Source: Gnetum montanum
Lineage: Eukaryota > Streptophyta > Gnetopsida > Gnetales > Gnetaceae
Reading direction: 5' to 3'
Length of the DNA stretch: 64,000 bases
Assembly (NCBI GenBank): GCA_015680685.1
Contig: MNCI01027262.1
Location: 763,750-827,749, forward strand
The position numbers and the translations under genes are program-made. Below the pieces are notes generated by a model. The model made no database searches and had not been told where the DNA came from. It saw nothing but the letters and a program-made list of their open reading frames with translations. Shown piece by piece: positions 45,116-57,399 of this stretch (its first letter is position 1; each line of letters begins with the position of its first letter).

Positions 45116-45205
45116 GAATGAAGTGCTAGTTTAATAGTAAAACTTTAGATTTGGTAACTCTAATTTATGAATTTGATTCTAATAAGTAACACTGAGTTAA
45201 AAAAT
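45116..45205 (+). mobile_element. tRNA-derived SINE, copy 3 (old)
   Basis: GAAGTGCTAGTTTAATAG ... TTTGGTAACTCTAATT ... AATTTGATTCTAATAAGTA and ACACTGAGTTAAAA match copy 2 over its whole length. The A box is decayed (TAGTTTAATAG); the B box is nearly intact. Confidence 0.62.
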
Positions 45206-45635
45206 ATTTAAGGATGTGATTCATCTACTAACTCACAAATGATACAATTTTTCTGCTGCAACATTGTAACTGTCCGAATCGGTGATGATAGGAAATAAAC
45301 ACATGCAAGTCATTTTCAACAGCTTCTAACCTGCATAATTAGGGTGATTTTCTTAAGAAAGTTAAATCCTGTCCTCCACTTTTAATTTAAAATAAACCTT
45401 TGAACCCAAGAATTTGCACGCTGATTCTTCAATTATAGCGATTCTCCGGCATTTCAAAATCAATGAAGTAGCTGGTGGAACTTTTACCTTCCGTTTTCTA
45501 AGAAGGCATGGGATAGTGGGGACTGAAGACTAAGGAGGCGAAATACCAAAAGAAACAAAATGCTCAACATATCGTGAAACATACTTTACCTTTGCTTTTG
45601 AGCGATTGAGAAAGCCGCTGGCCCAAAGTGCAACA

Positions 45636-45643
45636 TATATAAA
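45636..45643 (+). promoter_or_regulatory. TATA box candidate for dirigent gene 2
   Basis: TATATAAA in a GC-richer host stretch. It lies about 380 bases before the dirigent start at 46019, which implies a long leader with several upstream ATGs, so the assignment is tentative. Confidence 0.4.
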
Positions 45644-46018
45644 CTTGTGACATCATTTCCTGCTTTTAACCAGACTCAACCATGGTTCATAATCCGATAC
45701 TCTCTCCTTCATTTTGTTACCTGTAAATGATCAGCCACAATTCTTACTGTGCAGAGGTCTTGATGAGTCGCTCACACAGAAAAGAGACTCCACGAGCCCA
45801 CTTACGCAAAATAACAGAAACAAAAACGAAAAAACATCTGCAATGAGAGTTCTTGGAGGGCTCCTGGGCACGCTGAGTACAGCAAAACACTCAACTACTG
45901 CTGCACATCTGCATTTTACACCGCATAGTCATTCTGCTCCCACCAACTATACCACAGTAGCCGCTCCTTACTTTAAAACTCAGGCCCAGGAGACGACGAA
46001 GCTCGCAGAAAAGCAAAA

Positions 46019-46288
46019 ATGGCTGCCAATGCCAAGATCCCATTTCTTGTGCTGCTCTTACTGGTTTTGATGTTCTTTTGCGTGGCCTCTGCGGCAGCTA
46101 AGGCCAAAACGAGGAAGGAGAAAGTGAGCCGGCTGAGATTCTATTTCCACGCCACTGTTATGGGAAAAAACAGGTCGGCGGTTATAGCCGTGGCTCCGGC
46201 AAAGGGGTTTCTGAACAGCTTCGGCTTAATCCACGTGATCGACGATCCGCTCACGCTGGGGCCGACTATGGATTTTTCCTTTACTTGA
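46019..46288 (+). pseudogene. dirigent-type gene, 3' half missing
   Basis: Start AAAAATGGCTGCC, as in the gene at 35296. Signal peptide with FLVLLLLVLMFFCVASA. Then RKEKVSRLRFYFHATVMGKN, where Ala stands in place of the usual Asp of YFHD. Then VAPAKGFLNSFGLIHVIDDPLT and GPTMDFSFT with a stop. 89 residues against about 180 for the family. AQGIY, MAMNFVF, VREMP and FRFARG are all missing, and no trace is seen downstream to 46700. The two genes are clearly duplicates; E5 now lies between them. The frame up to the break is clean, so a short secreted peptide could be made, but dirigent function is not expected. Confidence 0.88.
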
Positions 46289-48729
46289 AAATTTACAAAG
46301 ATCATCCGAATTAATAGCTCGTGAAACTAGCGGATCCACCAACAAGTTGCGGACTTTTTGATGTTCTGTAAAATTTCGGAGATTCCGCATGTTCTGCAAT
46401 ATTTTATCGCTGTGTGTTGGGTTGTTCAAAATTTAAGAAACCGAATAATTTTTTTTTTCAAAAAAGAATACAATAAAAATCCAGACCATAATCGTGTTAA
46501 GAACTGTCAATAATCATTTACTTTTCAAGAATAGTTTTTTTGTGTGTTAAAACAAACCATAATGCATGGAAATTACATTCAACTTTGAACAATCTCAGAA
46601 ACCCAATAAATAGAAGAGCAGAACTTTGGACACCTTGGTCGTGATTTATTTGCAGCGATTCATTGAATACGGACTCTTTGAGAACATAGTCCGAATGACT
46701 TTTTATGTCCACCATGCCTTGAAAAAGTTAATGGTGAGTGCATTAAAGAAAGTTAAAAGGGCAATTTGATGCAAAGGCATAGTCCTAAAAACATCAAATA
46801 TAACGTTTTAAAAAAACATCATATATTACCATAATCAATGTCTTTTATCATTAATTAAATATGAATAGAATCCTTACTTTCAATATCTTTTCCAAATAAT
46901 ATTAGAGCTTAAGTAAGCTTAACGAACAAAGAATGGTCAATGGTATAGATCCTCTTTTTATAATTAAGAAATGTAAATTTATAAAATTATGTTGACATTA
47001 AAAGACATGAAAGGAAACATTATAAGTATTAAAGGATATTACCATGCAAGGCATATGTGCATAGCAAATTTGTTGTTCAATAAGATAGTAAACTTAAGCC
47101 AAGAATAGACATTCGTGCATGCTACCTGAAATTCATGGTAAAAAATCAATTTTATGTAAATTCTTTTTTGTATAAATTTGGCCTACACAATACAACATAA
47201 AATCTCTTATTTCATAATACTTACCTCTATTAGTATGTGTTTGCTAGCTAGCTCTTTTTTATGATTATTATATGTTTAGTAAGTTCCTTTAAAGTATTAT
47301 GTTGGCTATATATCTTACAGTTGTACTTATAGTCAACTTGTTTCTAATTTTGAGAGCCCTGTCCCTCAATACTTTCTTACATAGAATACTTCATCCTCTA
47401 TATTTAAAGGATAAATTTATTTTTTCTTCTATATTATTTTATGCTTTGATTTTTTAGAATTTTATTGAAATGAGACCTTCATTTTATCATATTTAATTAC
47501 TTCAATTATTTCATGCCTAGTCTTTTATATAAAATACCTTAAACATACTACAATGCATTTCAAATACTAATTATAACTCTTTAGAAAATATCATTGATTG
47601 GCTTACTTCTTAAAATTGTATGTAATTTTTTAATTTCAATTATTCTATGAATGTCCATTTTAATTTTAAGCTGTATAGATTATTAGCAATGTATACATTT
47701 ATGTTTTTAAATTTTGTAGTATTTCTTTGTGGGGGATGTTCCTATGGAATTGTTCTTTCTCGATCTCATAAGAACATATCCATGAATTAATTATTGAACT
47801 ACTTAATCCACAACCATAAATGCTCTTTAGTTCAATGTAACCTTCAATAGTCAATGATTACGGTACAAAAGTGCACAAACCTCTAATTGAATGTGGACTT
47901 AGTTTACCACACATGAACTAGGAACTACACGAGAATGATGAAAATGACAGGTTTAAGTAGTAAAATTAACTAAGATTTTATTGCTAAAAATAAAACCAGG
48001 TATGGAATAAGGACTATGAGAAATGAAAAAATATCTAAGTATATAAATGTCAATAAAATATTGTAAAATATTAAAATATCAAGAACTATGATATGGAGGA
48101 AAGAGTTTTGATTCCCTTTGCAAACAAAGAAAAGACTCTATTGCTAAAAAAAATTGTTTGCCTCTTATGAAAGGCCAAACTACAAGTGTTGATGAAAATA
48201 TGTAAGTGAAATAAAATTGATAATAATAACCTAATTTGCAAGCAAAACATGGGTTTTGAGGATGAATATATGAATGGGAAGTTATAGATGTTATCCATAA
48301 TCAATTTAGGGTCAAAATGAGATACCATTAACTAAGCGTCCTGAGATTGACACTAGAGTTTGAAAAATTCTAACTCTAGAGACTAATGTTTATCTTGAAA
48401 AAATTCAAAGTCTCGAACCTAATGCAAGAACTACTTGATTGATGTTGGCACAACTTCAATATTAGTGCTTGGGCTATTGGAGACTTGAACATTGAATTGA
48501 ATTCATGGTGGGCATGAAGCATGTGGGAGATGCTAGGATGCTAGATGCTTGTGCCTTTGATCTCTCAATATCTTGAAAAGTGCTATAGATCTTAAGAAGC
48601 CAACCCCAAAATATGGGTTTTTATCCCATATTTATAAGCTCAAGGTAGCCAAATTCAACCCCTAAGTCAAGTGAATTTCATGTGGAGTTAATTTTTTAAT
48701 AAGTTTGACTTGCAAGAATAGGTCACATG
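46289..48729. other. AT-rich host intergenic DNA
   Basis: No gene, LTR edge or known repeat recognised. The short frames here are low-complexity. Confidence 0.5.
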
Positions 48730-49780
48730 GGTCCAACTAGAGGTGAAGTTGATATTGGTGTAAACATTAGCATTAATAGGACTTTGAAAATTTTTCCTAG
48801 TGTTTGCCAAGCTATAAGGTCAAGCCTCTAGGACCACTTTTAACACATAACTAATGTCAAATGGTACCATGACGATATCAAGGAGTTCAAGAAGCTAGGA
48901 GATAATGTCAATTGTAGAGTGTGTAGGTTAATGGCCTCAAGATGAATGTCCCAAAAGTGCTAATGTTGAGATTGGCATCAATGTCAACACTAGTAAAAGA
49001 CTTAGAAATTTTTTTTAGCATTTTTCCAAGATGTCAATCCAAGCCTATAGTATGCCTAAACTAATGTCAAAATGTGTCATAATGATGCTTATTGGATACC
49101 AAGGAGCTTGTAAACCTAGGAAATGCTACCAAAATCCAAACCTCATGACCTTGGGTGATGATGACATGAGCATAGTGATATTGATGCTAATGTTGATGTT
49201 AGCATCAGCATCACTTGAAATAATTAGAAACATTTTAGGTTATGATTTCCAAGACTACTTTCAAACAAGCTAAAACTAACATTTCTTGCATTGGAATTGA
49301 TGTCGATTAGCTGTCGAAGAACTTGAGAGGCTAAGATTGAGGTTAGAATGCAAGTGAGAAGTGTTGTGAAGAAGAAAAGGATGGTTCTAGGTGTGCTAAC
49401 ATTGATGTTGGTGTCAACATTAGTGTTAGCCCTATACTTGAATAAAATTTCATCTCCAAGTTCCAATGTCATCTTGTCAAAATGCCAAAATTTAATGCCT
49501 ACCATTTGAAAGTGTTGTGGACGAACCATTTGGAATCTTGTAGGGTAAAAACAAAGGTTGAAAGGCAATTTTGAGGTAGGTGATGTGGATAGGATGGTCC
49601 AAGACTAATGCTAATGCTACATTAATGTCATCCTTAACACTTAGAAAAATTATTGTTCCCAAAGTTTTTCAAGCTTGTCAAAAGTGATGCTCATATGCTA
49701 GGTTATGAGCCCAAATGGTTCCTTGATGCATTTGTGAGCTAAAAATATGCCTTTTGATGTTATTTTTGGACCATTCTGGG
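48730..49780 (+). repeat. diverged ~215-bp tandem repeat
   Basis: The phrase GTTGATRTTGGYGTNAACATTAG recurs at about 48748, 48965, 49180, 49400 and 49605, giving spacings near 217, 215, 220 and 205. Between them CTAATGTCAAAATG, CCAAGGAGYTTG and TTTTTCCAAGNTGTC-like phrases recur at matching offsets. Copies differ strongly. Each start can fold; the third has exact 8-base arms GATGCTAA (49183-49190) and TTAGCATC (49199-49206). An earlier weak copy may start near 48441. No long reading frame. Confidence 0.7.
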
Positions 49781-50075
49781 TACTCAAACTTGAATGGAAT
49801 AATGTTGAAACCACACTTGCATTCATCATTGGGGAATGGAAAAGTGGATACAATAGTAGAACTAATAGATTTTGTGAAGTAAAGTCTTTAACAATATAGT
49901 TAGATAATGCTAACAATGAAGGCATAATAATGGTATAGGGATTATACTTAGAGTATTGATTAGCTTTTAACTTTGAGGCCTCATAACATATTGGAGGGAA
50001 AGAGAACATATGGAAGGGAGAAGATTAGAGAGGAAGACAATGAAAGAAAGGTTTTAAACTTTCACATCATAAGAC

Positions 50076-50160
50076 TATAGACCATAGCCCAATTGCTATG
50101 CTCACATAATCTACATTTAGCGATGTTAGGTTTCAAGCCCACCACTAGGACCACCCTTAC
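50076..50160 (+). mobile_element. possible SINE head, second type
   Basis: TAGCCCAATTGC resembles a Pol III A box, and AGGTTTCAAGCCC about 50 bases later a B box with one extra base. It does not match the other SINEs here and no cloverleaf forms. Weak. Confidence 0.3.
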
Positions 50161-50919
50161 CAACTTGGAGGCATTATTCTAGGAAAATAATGTTGTGATC
50201 ATGTAATAAAATATTTCTATACAAGAATTATTACATCATATCTAAATTGGAAAAATAATAATAGAATCTCTATGGAGCTTATTGTTTGGTATTCACTTTA
50301 AGATCCAAGAGTATACAAAAACTTGTATGCCATAAAGAAAATTAGAAATAGTAATAGGTATTTTAAATAGTTGTGCAACCTAATTTATAAGGATATAAGA
50401 ACTAAAATTGAGATAAGATTATCAATATTGAGATAAGGTAATAGTATTTTATGTGATAAAATGATGTTAATAAAACTATAAAAGACTTTATAATTTAGTG
50501 ATTAGGCTTACTATTTAAAATGATATTATATATTGAGCTATAAAAAATAACATAAATAATTATTTAATATGACTTAAATATAGATACTTAGACATATGTT
50601 TGTTAGATTTTTTTTAATGCGTACATGGGTAACTATAATATACAATGTTCTACAATTTTATTTAAAAGGACATCATTGTAAAACATTACTAATAGATTGA
50701 TTGTAGTATGCAATACTCCCTATGAGTTTGAGTACCCTAGGTCTTATGATTAGCAATCGACTATGGTATGTAAAGAGTTATTAATAATATAATTCATAGA
50801 TTAGTACTAATTATATACTGTTATAAATACAGTACAACTAGTACTAGTTTTATATCTCCCTCATCTTTGTAATTGTTTTATTATTTCATTTGGACTTTTT
50901 GTAGTTTAGGAATGTCATC

Positions 50920-51165
50920 TTAGATGGTCTGGCATGTGAAAAGAAGATTAGATAATAAGCATATAAAAAAGGCTACTACATCACTGTTTCAAGAAAGCTA
51001 TTTAAAGGAAGATCCAAAAAGATATGGAAAAAAACAATCAAAGATGATCTAAAGTAGTTGCAAATAAACAGAGATCTAGCTCTTCATAAAACTAGATGGA
51101 AAAGAAGGACTCATATAACCAACCTCATTTTATTGGAAGAAGGTTGAGATGATAATGATGATAAT
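50920..51165 (+). pseudogene. LINE (L1-type) 3' end remnant
   Basis: Reads RSKKIWKKTIKDDLK, a stop, then LQINRDLALHKTRWKRRTHI, matching the typical end of plant LINE/RT-like proteins (RGRPKKTW ... DLxL.R..WR.RIH). Upstream KKATTSLF in another frame belongs to the same block. It ends in GATGATAATGATGATAAT, a simple tail often seen at LINE 3' ends. The rest of the element is absent. Confidence 0.65.
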
Positions 51166-51179
51166 TTTTTATAATTCTA

Positions 51180-53040
51180 GGTGAAGTTCATGGGCTCTTC
51201 TCATATTTTGGTGGTGTGCTTCTTCCTCTCATAATGCTAAAATAATTTCATTGTCCTAGGATCTCTCCTCATCATGGGTTCCCTATCAGATTTATAGTGT
51301 TGTTGGAAATTTTCTTTTACTTAGTCATATATGGGCTAGGCCATGTTAAGCTCCTTAAGCAATCCACAACTATGCTATGATAACTATTTTCAATTGTCAT
51401 ATTCTTATGTAGTTATCTTTGTAAATTCCTTATCTTTGCCTTTTGACATATGGACTCACTATGCTTACTTTTCTTCAATCTTCAGTCCTTGATGTTCCAA
51501 GCTTCTTTTTGGAAGTTGGGCATATCTAGGACTTACAGTTTTAGGATACTTTAATTAGGATTAGGTTATGAAGGTCTTCATTTTATCAACCCTTATGAAC
51601 TAGGGCTAATAGTTTTTTCTTAAGTATCATTTGGAAGGGTTAGGAGTTTTTCTTTAGAAGCTTTTCTTATAGGTATCCTTTCTTCTTCTTCTTCTTCTTT
51701 TCATATTTACAACTTAGTACTCTAGACCTAATGTTGTCTTAGGAAATATCTTCTCCTCATCTTATTGATGTACAATCACCTCTCTTGTTATTCCATTATG
51801 TTGTATGATTTTTATGATGATGATCTTACCTAGCATGTTCATGGCTTATAAGTAGTTGTATGCTTTCATGGATCATTGTAACATTTCTAAACTCCTTTTA
51901 TGTATATTAAAAAACTAATGATTGTACCTTAATTACTAAGTATATTTTAATAATGTTGAATGTTACAAATAAGGATAAATTGTATAATATAAATATTATA
52001 GGAATACTTGAACTAACTTTTATTGTACATAAGATATAATAATGATGTCTCAAATGATTTGGTTATACTCAAAGAAGATTATAATATAAAAAACTTTAAA
52101 AGGCTTGCCACATAACCATTTTAAAAACCCACTAAAAGGTCTTCCAAGAAAGACATTAAAGTCCATGATTAACGATAATATGATAAAATTACATGTAGAT
52201 AAAGATTAAACTCTTTTCTTAAGTGAAACATTAGGTCAATTATATTAATAGATGGGAAGAAAAATCATGACAAATAAAGATTACAAAAGGATTAGAAAAA
52301 AAGGATGGGACAATCAAGCATGTTAAACAAAAGTTCTTGGACAGGGTAAACATAAATCTATTACATGAGAAACAATAACAAAAAATATGCTCAGGACATG
52401 CTAGCAAACATAAACAAAATGGTAGCTTAACAAAGGCATCAAAGGAATGAATATTCAAAAACTGCTAACAAAGATGGTAAAGATTAAGCTCTTAATAAAG
52501 ATGGAATAAGGATAGGATGAAATTGAATAATTAATGAAAAATTAACATTTAACTTTAAGAACTGGAAGTTTGGTAAAAATCTATTGAACACAAATACAAA
52601 ACTATATAAGAATTGAAAAAAAAAGCAAGAAGATTGAGACAATCTAGCATTTTAACCATTTTATTATTGAAACAAAAATAAGAAAAATACTCTTAATAGT
52701 TCTTAACTTTTAATTTTAAATGTCAAGTGTAATGGCATTGCCATGATGAGTATCACATGACATCACTCAAGCACAAAAAAACATGTCAAACAGGGGTTCA
52801 AGAATGGACTATGCCTTAACAACCACAATAATTTACAAACACATCAAAGGTCATGTTAAAAAAAACCAGTCAAAGTGTTAGTAGCCTAATAATCATGCTA
52901 AGGATAATCATACAAGGGATTATTCTACAATACCAACCTAAAAAAATATTGCAAAAAACTTAAACATACATCAAGATAAATTCATAATAAAGCTTATTAG
53001 GATGCATCCCTGAAACTATACATATTAGCCCTAACCCTCT
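51180..53040. other. AT-rich host DNA before E6
   Basis: No gene recognised. A (CTT)n run lies at about 51686-51697. The last bases, CCTCT, precede the E6 LTR and would be one half of its target duplication. Confidence 0.5.
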
Positions 53041-53935
53041 TGATGAGTCACATTAAGTTGGTTATGTCGATGAGGCCTAGTCAACGCAGCTCACCATGAG
53101 TCGACGAGGCCCCATCAATGTAGTGCCATGTGTCAGCTATAAATACATGCTTGTAGCCACATTTATGGCATAAGTAGATTGTAGTTGTAGTGAAGCTCTT
53201 GCATCTTTTACATTTGAAGGTTATAATTTTTCCTTCGAGTGCATACAGTAGGAGTCATTGAGTGTATAGATCTCTATTCAAGCATTGTTGTACCTAAGCA
53301 CGATAGTGTGTGCAGCAATAAAGATGAGCTTTTTAATAAACCATGTAGCACTTTGGATAGATTAGCTATTTTATTTATGCATTTAATGTTCTCAATTATT
53401 TATTAAATTTTTTCCATTAGTTATTAAATAATTTTTAGTTACTACATTAATGAGGCAATTAAGATAGAAAGATTACACACATAAGTATCATCGCTTCGAG
53501 CATAACAAGTATTCACTTGGTAATCCCAGTAACATTATTGCTTGGTATACCCAACAACATAGTGCTTGGTCACCCAGCAATGGATACATGGGTTCATGAC
53601 ATGTACAACAAGTGGTATCATATGCTTATCTTAGGATTAGTTAAATACTAGTAAATTAATTAATTTAGATTAGTTAATCAAATTCCTTTTATCTACACTT
53701 CGAGCACTGAACTATAAAACATAAAATGATAAAAATTATATGCCTCAGTTACACTTAACCATACCAACAAATGTCACAAGTGTAATTGGAAAGACAATAG
53801 TTGACCTTAAGGCTAGATTCATTTCCTAAAGGGCTAGTGCATTGAAAACAATAAAGTCCATGGAATTCGACCAGATTGCACATGAACGCTTTGTGATTTG
53901 TATGGTTGAACATAGGGGTACCTCACTACTTATCA
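53041..53935 (+). mobile_element. 5' LTR of E6
   Basis: 895 bases, TGATGAGTCACATT to CACTACTTATCA. The U3 array of TCGATGAGGCC, TCGACGAGGCCCCATCAA units is at 53066-53125. The TATA core TATAAATA is at 53138-53145. Polyadenylation-like AATAAAG occurs near 53318. The U5 core reads GAATTCGACC...GGGGTACCTC, shared with all LTRs of the group. Confidence 0.9.
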
Positions 53936-53954
53936 TTGGTGCCATTGCCAAGGA
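53936..53954 (+). promoter_or_regulatory. primer-binding site of E6
   Basis: TTGGTGCCATTGCCAAGGA immediately after the LTR. It matches the known tRNA-Asp site of Athila-type elements (TGGCGCCGTTGCCGGGGA), with all differences explained by C-to-T or G-to-A changes. Confidence 0.88.
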
Positions 53955-54086
53955 CTTTGTTGTGGAATGTGCACTATTTAGATTTAGGTGAATACCGTTA
54001 ATATCGTTGTATGAACCGCAAGGTCAATATCATTCCCACTGTAAAAGCACACTAATAATTTTTTTTTTAAATTTTTTTTTTGAAAA

Positions 54087-56560
54087 ATGTCTTCTTCTTC
54101 TTGCAAGCACAAGGATACCAAACCATTGGTCCCACAAGAATGCAAGGTGCTATACACTAATCCAGATGAGTTTGTGCCAAATTTTACCTTCATCCTACAT
54201 CAAGATGAATAGATGCGATGGTGTGATATGGAGGGCAACATCATCTTGCCCCTCGATAGATCTATGCTCGGGATGCTATTCAAAACCCTTAAGAATTTGG
54301 GCATAGTAGATCTTTATGAAGAATATGTTGTGGATGGTTGTGACACTCAAAACTATTGTCCCACTGAAACAAAATGCAAACAAGATCAACATCAATAAAA
54401 GCTTCATGAAGCTACAAAGGGAAAACATGATACCAATCCCTTATTCCTAATACACCAAGATGATAATGAGGATCCTCCCTTGGAAGGTTCTCAACATTAA
54501 GATTCTTCACCCCTTGTTATAGATGGCAAGGGTGTGAACTTGACTCTATGATTGACTATTCATAAACTAGATTTAGGAAAGAGTGATAGCCAAGGTAGGG
54601 ACTTGGGCAAGCACCACAACACCAAGGGATCTAAGGATGGTGATTGTAATAAATGTAAGAGTGGTGGTAGACACTACGGTGGCAGTGGTGGTCCACCTTC
54701 CTCTTCATCCTCTTCATTTAATTCCAAAAATTCCTCTTCATCTGACGATTCTCATGAAAGCCACCATCAAAAGAACCATGATGAAGGTGATCAGTGAAAC
54801 AGTAATGACCATGAAGGCCACCAAAATCGAAGGGGTGGCCAAAACCGTCATTGGTGTCATCAATGTAGCAATGATGATGAAACTCTATTGGTGACTTAAA
54901 GTATGTTCAACATTGTAGAGGCAATGAAAATCCCAACTAGGCATATGAAGGATAGTCAAATCAAGCATCTAGATACAAACAATATTTCAAGATTTGAGGG
55001 GAGATACAATTTTGATCCCTAGATACATCTACAAGTTTTTCAAGATGCTTGTGCCTTACAAAACATAGAGAGTGAGTGGCAGGAACTCAAGCTTTTCCTA
55101 AGGACACTCATTAAGGAAGCTAAAAGTTGGTACCGATCTTTGGAACTAGAATCTATCCAAAGATGGAGGACCATGTTAGAGNATCTTTGGAACTAGAATC
55201 TATCCAAAGATGGAGGACCATGTTAGAGATGTTCAATGACAAATACCAGACATACTCCAAAGTGTCTAATTTGAGAAGGAAAATCCAAGGTTGGAAAGAA
55301 GAAGCACATGAACCCTTGGATGCTACCATGGGCTACTACTATTCACTATTACACTGATGCCTTGACTATGGTTATTCTCAGAGGGAACAACCTCACCACA
55401 TCATAGATGGGCTTAGAACAGAAACAAGAAGAACCCTTACAGTGTATGCCTAAGGAAGATTATCTAAATTGAGTTCTTATCAGATCAAAAGGTTAATTAA
55501 TTAGGTAGCAAAAGAAGAAGGTGAGCTACAAAAAAGGGAAAGTGTTGAAGAGTATAATAGGAACTTGTCCATTAGAAAAGAAGAGGTCTAATTTTGTGAC
55601 GAAGAGGAGTTACCACTTGATGAAGTAGTACATAGAAAAACCTTGCCTATCCAAAAATTTGTTTTTGACATTTTGGCCAAGGTTGACAAGTTATGGGACT
55701 CTTTGGATGAAAAATTTCAAACTACTTTAAAGATTGCTAAAGAAGCCAAAGAACAAAATAGTGATTGTAATCATAAGAGGCGAAAAGAAGCTAAACGTGC
55801 CTACCAAAGAGGTAAGGGAAAAGCTGTGGTAGTAGAGAAAGTTGTGGATTTTAACTCTAATGATGAAATTGAATGTGACATATGCCAATACGAACATCTA
55901 AAGGGATGTTACCCTATGGTGTTACACTTATAAGAGTCTAGAGTGTATGTATTGAATTCTCACCTAGCATGTAGGCAAGCTTCAAGATGATTACCTTACC
56001 CTCAAGGTAATCTAAAGAAGTTCCACCAACAGCAACAAGCTTACTACCCAAGTGGAACTCCTCCACAACCTTATGAATAATACCAATAGTGGTAACAACC
56101 ATAATAATGGGAAATGCCACCACCAAGGCAGCAGTACCCTTATAAGCAACCCATCTACAAGTTTAGGAGCCCATCTCCTCTAGGAGTTCTGCAAGCCATA
56201 CATCATTCTAGCATCTTTATTACCCTCTAGAGTATCACCAAAGATATTCACCATCTACTCGAGGAAAAAATCCATATCCATATCCTTATCATCCTCCACA
56301 TCCCTATACACCTACACCTTCACCTTCAATACAATTACCTCTAGCTTTTCCTATGTAGGGTGAGATTCCTTCATAGCCACAACAACAAAATGCTACAAGG
56401 GCTATACACTCACTACTGGTTTTTCAACCAAGTGGTCTAGATAATCAATCAAGGAAATGACCTTTTTTTTGGCCTAATAGTCCTTTCCAACCCTCACAAC
56501 CTACTCTAGTTGATGATCCTTCATGTCCATCACCCTCACCCTTTGCATCAAATACCTTTA
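54087..56560 (+). pseudogene. gag of E6
   Basis: Start ATGTCTTCTTCTTCTTGC at 54087. N-terminal block FTFILHQDE, a stop, MRWCDMEGNIILPLDRSM. Then a Ser/Lys/Gly-rich low-complexity stretch (54580-54800), then the retrotransposon gag domain (SWYRSLELESIQRW, KVSNLRRKIQGW, EPLDATMGYYYSLL). Next come a coiled segment LAKVDKLWDSLDEKF and the zinc knuckle CDICQYEHLKGC (55879-55914), followed by a Pro/Gln/Tyr-rich tail to about 56560. A 46-base duplication around an unknown base at 55182 disturbs the frame artificially. About ten stops. Confidence 0.82.
55136..55228. other. single N flanked by exact 46-bp direct repeat
   Basis: Bases 55136-55181 and 55183-55228 are identical, with N at 55182 between them. 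Keeping one copy restores a continuous gag domain. This is the signature of two contigs joined without trimming their overlap, not biology. Confidence 0.9.
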
Positions 56561-56579
56561 AGTGTCCTTCAAACCAAGT

Positions 56580-57090
56580 GCCACCGAGGATTTGCACTGT
56601 AATGCTAACTCATGTTGTTTATCATTGGATCAAGGTTGACAATCTTCCTACAAAGAGATCTGATCTAGGAAGTCCACTCATTTATCTACAGATTTCTGGA
56701 CAAGAGCCATGCAGAGCTCTCCTTGACTTTGGTTCTGGAGTTAACCTCATCTCCCATGATATGTACAAGGCTTAGAACCTACCACCTCTTAAGAAGAGCA
56801 ACATCCATCTAGAATTAGTAGATTAGTTGATTACTATCCCTTTGGGATTAGTAGAGGATATTGTGACCATATTTTTTGGGTGGTCCTATCTTGCTGATTT
56901 TGTGGTAATCAAGGTGGACAACTTCAAAAGTGACTTCCCCATCATCATGGGAATGACTTGGTTAAGCACAGTTGATGTGCGAATGGGTATAATGGACTTA
57001 TCTCTCAAAATATCTAAGAAAAATGACCTAGGAATAAATAATAAGAAGCATATTCCATGCATCGCATACAACGATAATGAGTGCAATTAT
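56580..57090 (+). pseudogene. protease of E6, active site changed
   Basis: GSPLIYLQISGQEP, then CRALLDFGSGVNLISHDMYKA. The catalytic triad should read Asp-Ser/Thr-Gly followed by Ala; here it is Asp-Phe-Gly (TTT, one base from TCT). Downstream LGLVEDIV, ADFVVIKVDN and FPIIMGMTWL match the flap and the second half of the family. Would cleave Gag-Pol; inactive as written. Confidence 0.82.
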
Positions 57091-57399
57091 GTGCAAAAGA
57101 TTTGGTCCATCAAAAGTACATACATTAGGGCATTCAATCAGTGTGCAAAATAAATTAATATTCAACGATGTATGTATGTAGTAGCCACATAATAGTAGGG
57201 CACACAGTGGCTGATAACTAATTTTGATAGCAGCATAATATGCATGAAACCAATTGAGAGTTTTACTTGTGCATATGTTGAAGGCATGTATAAAATTAAA
57301 TAAATCCATTTTCAACTCTTTGATGAAGATGATGATAACTATTGGGGGAAGTTGGAGATCCCAGATCACTTCAAGTAAGAGCCATTAGAACTAAAAAAT

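Noticed and set aside
45714-46070. 118-codon frame upstream of and overlapping the second dirigent gene
   Set aside because: It overlaps the dirigent start in another frame, has no family features, and reads like an untranslated leader with chance ATGs.
48730-49780. CRISPR-like regular repeats
   Set aside because: Units are about 215 bases, strongly diverged, with no constant short repeat, and the DNA is clearly plant.
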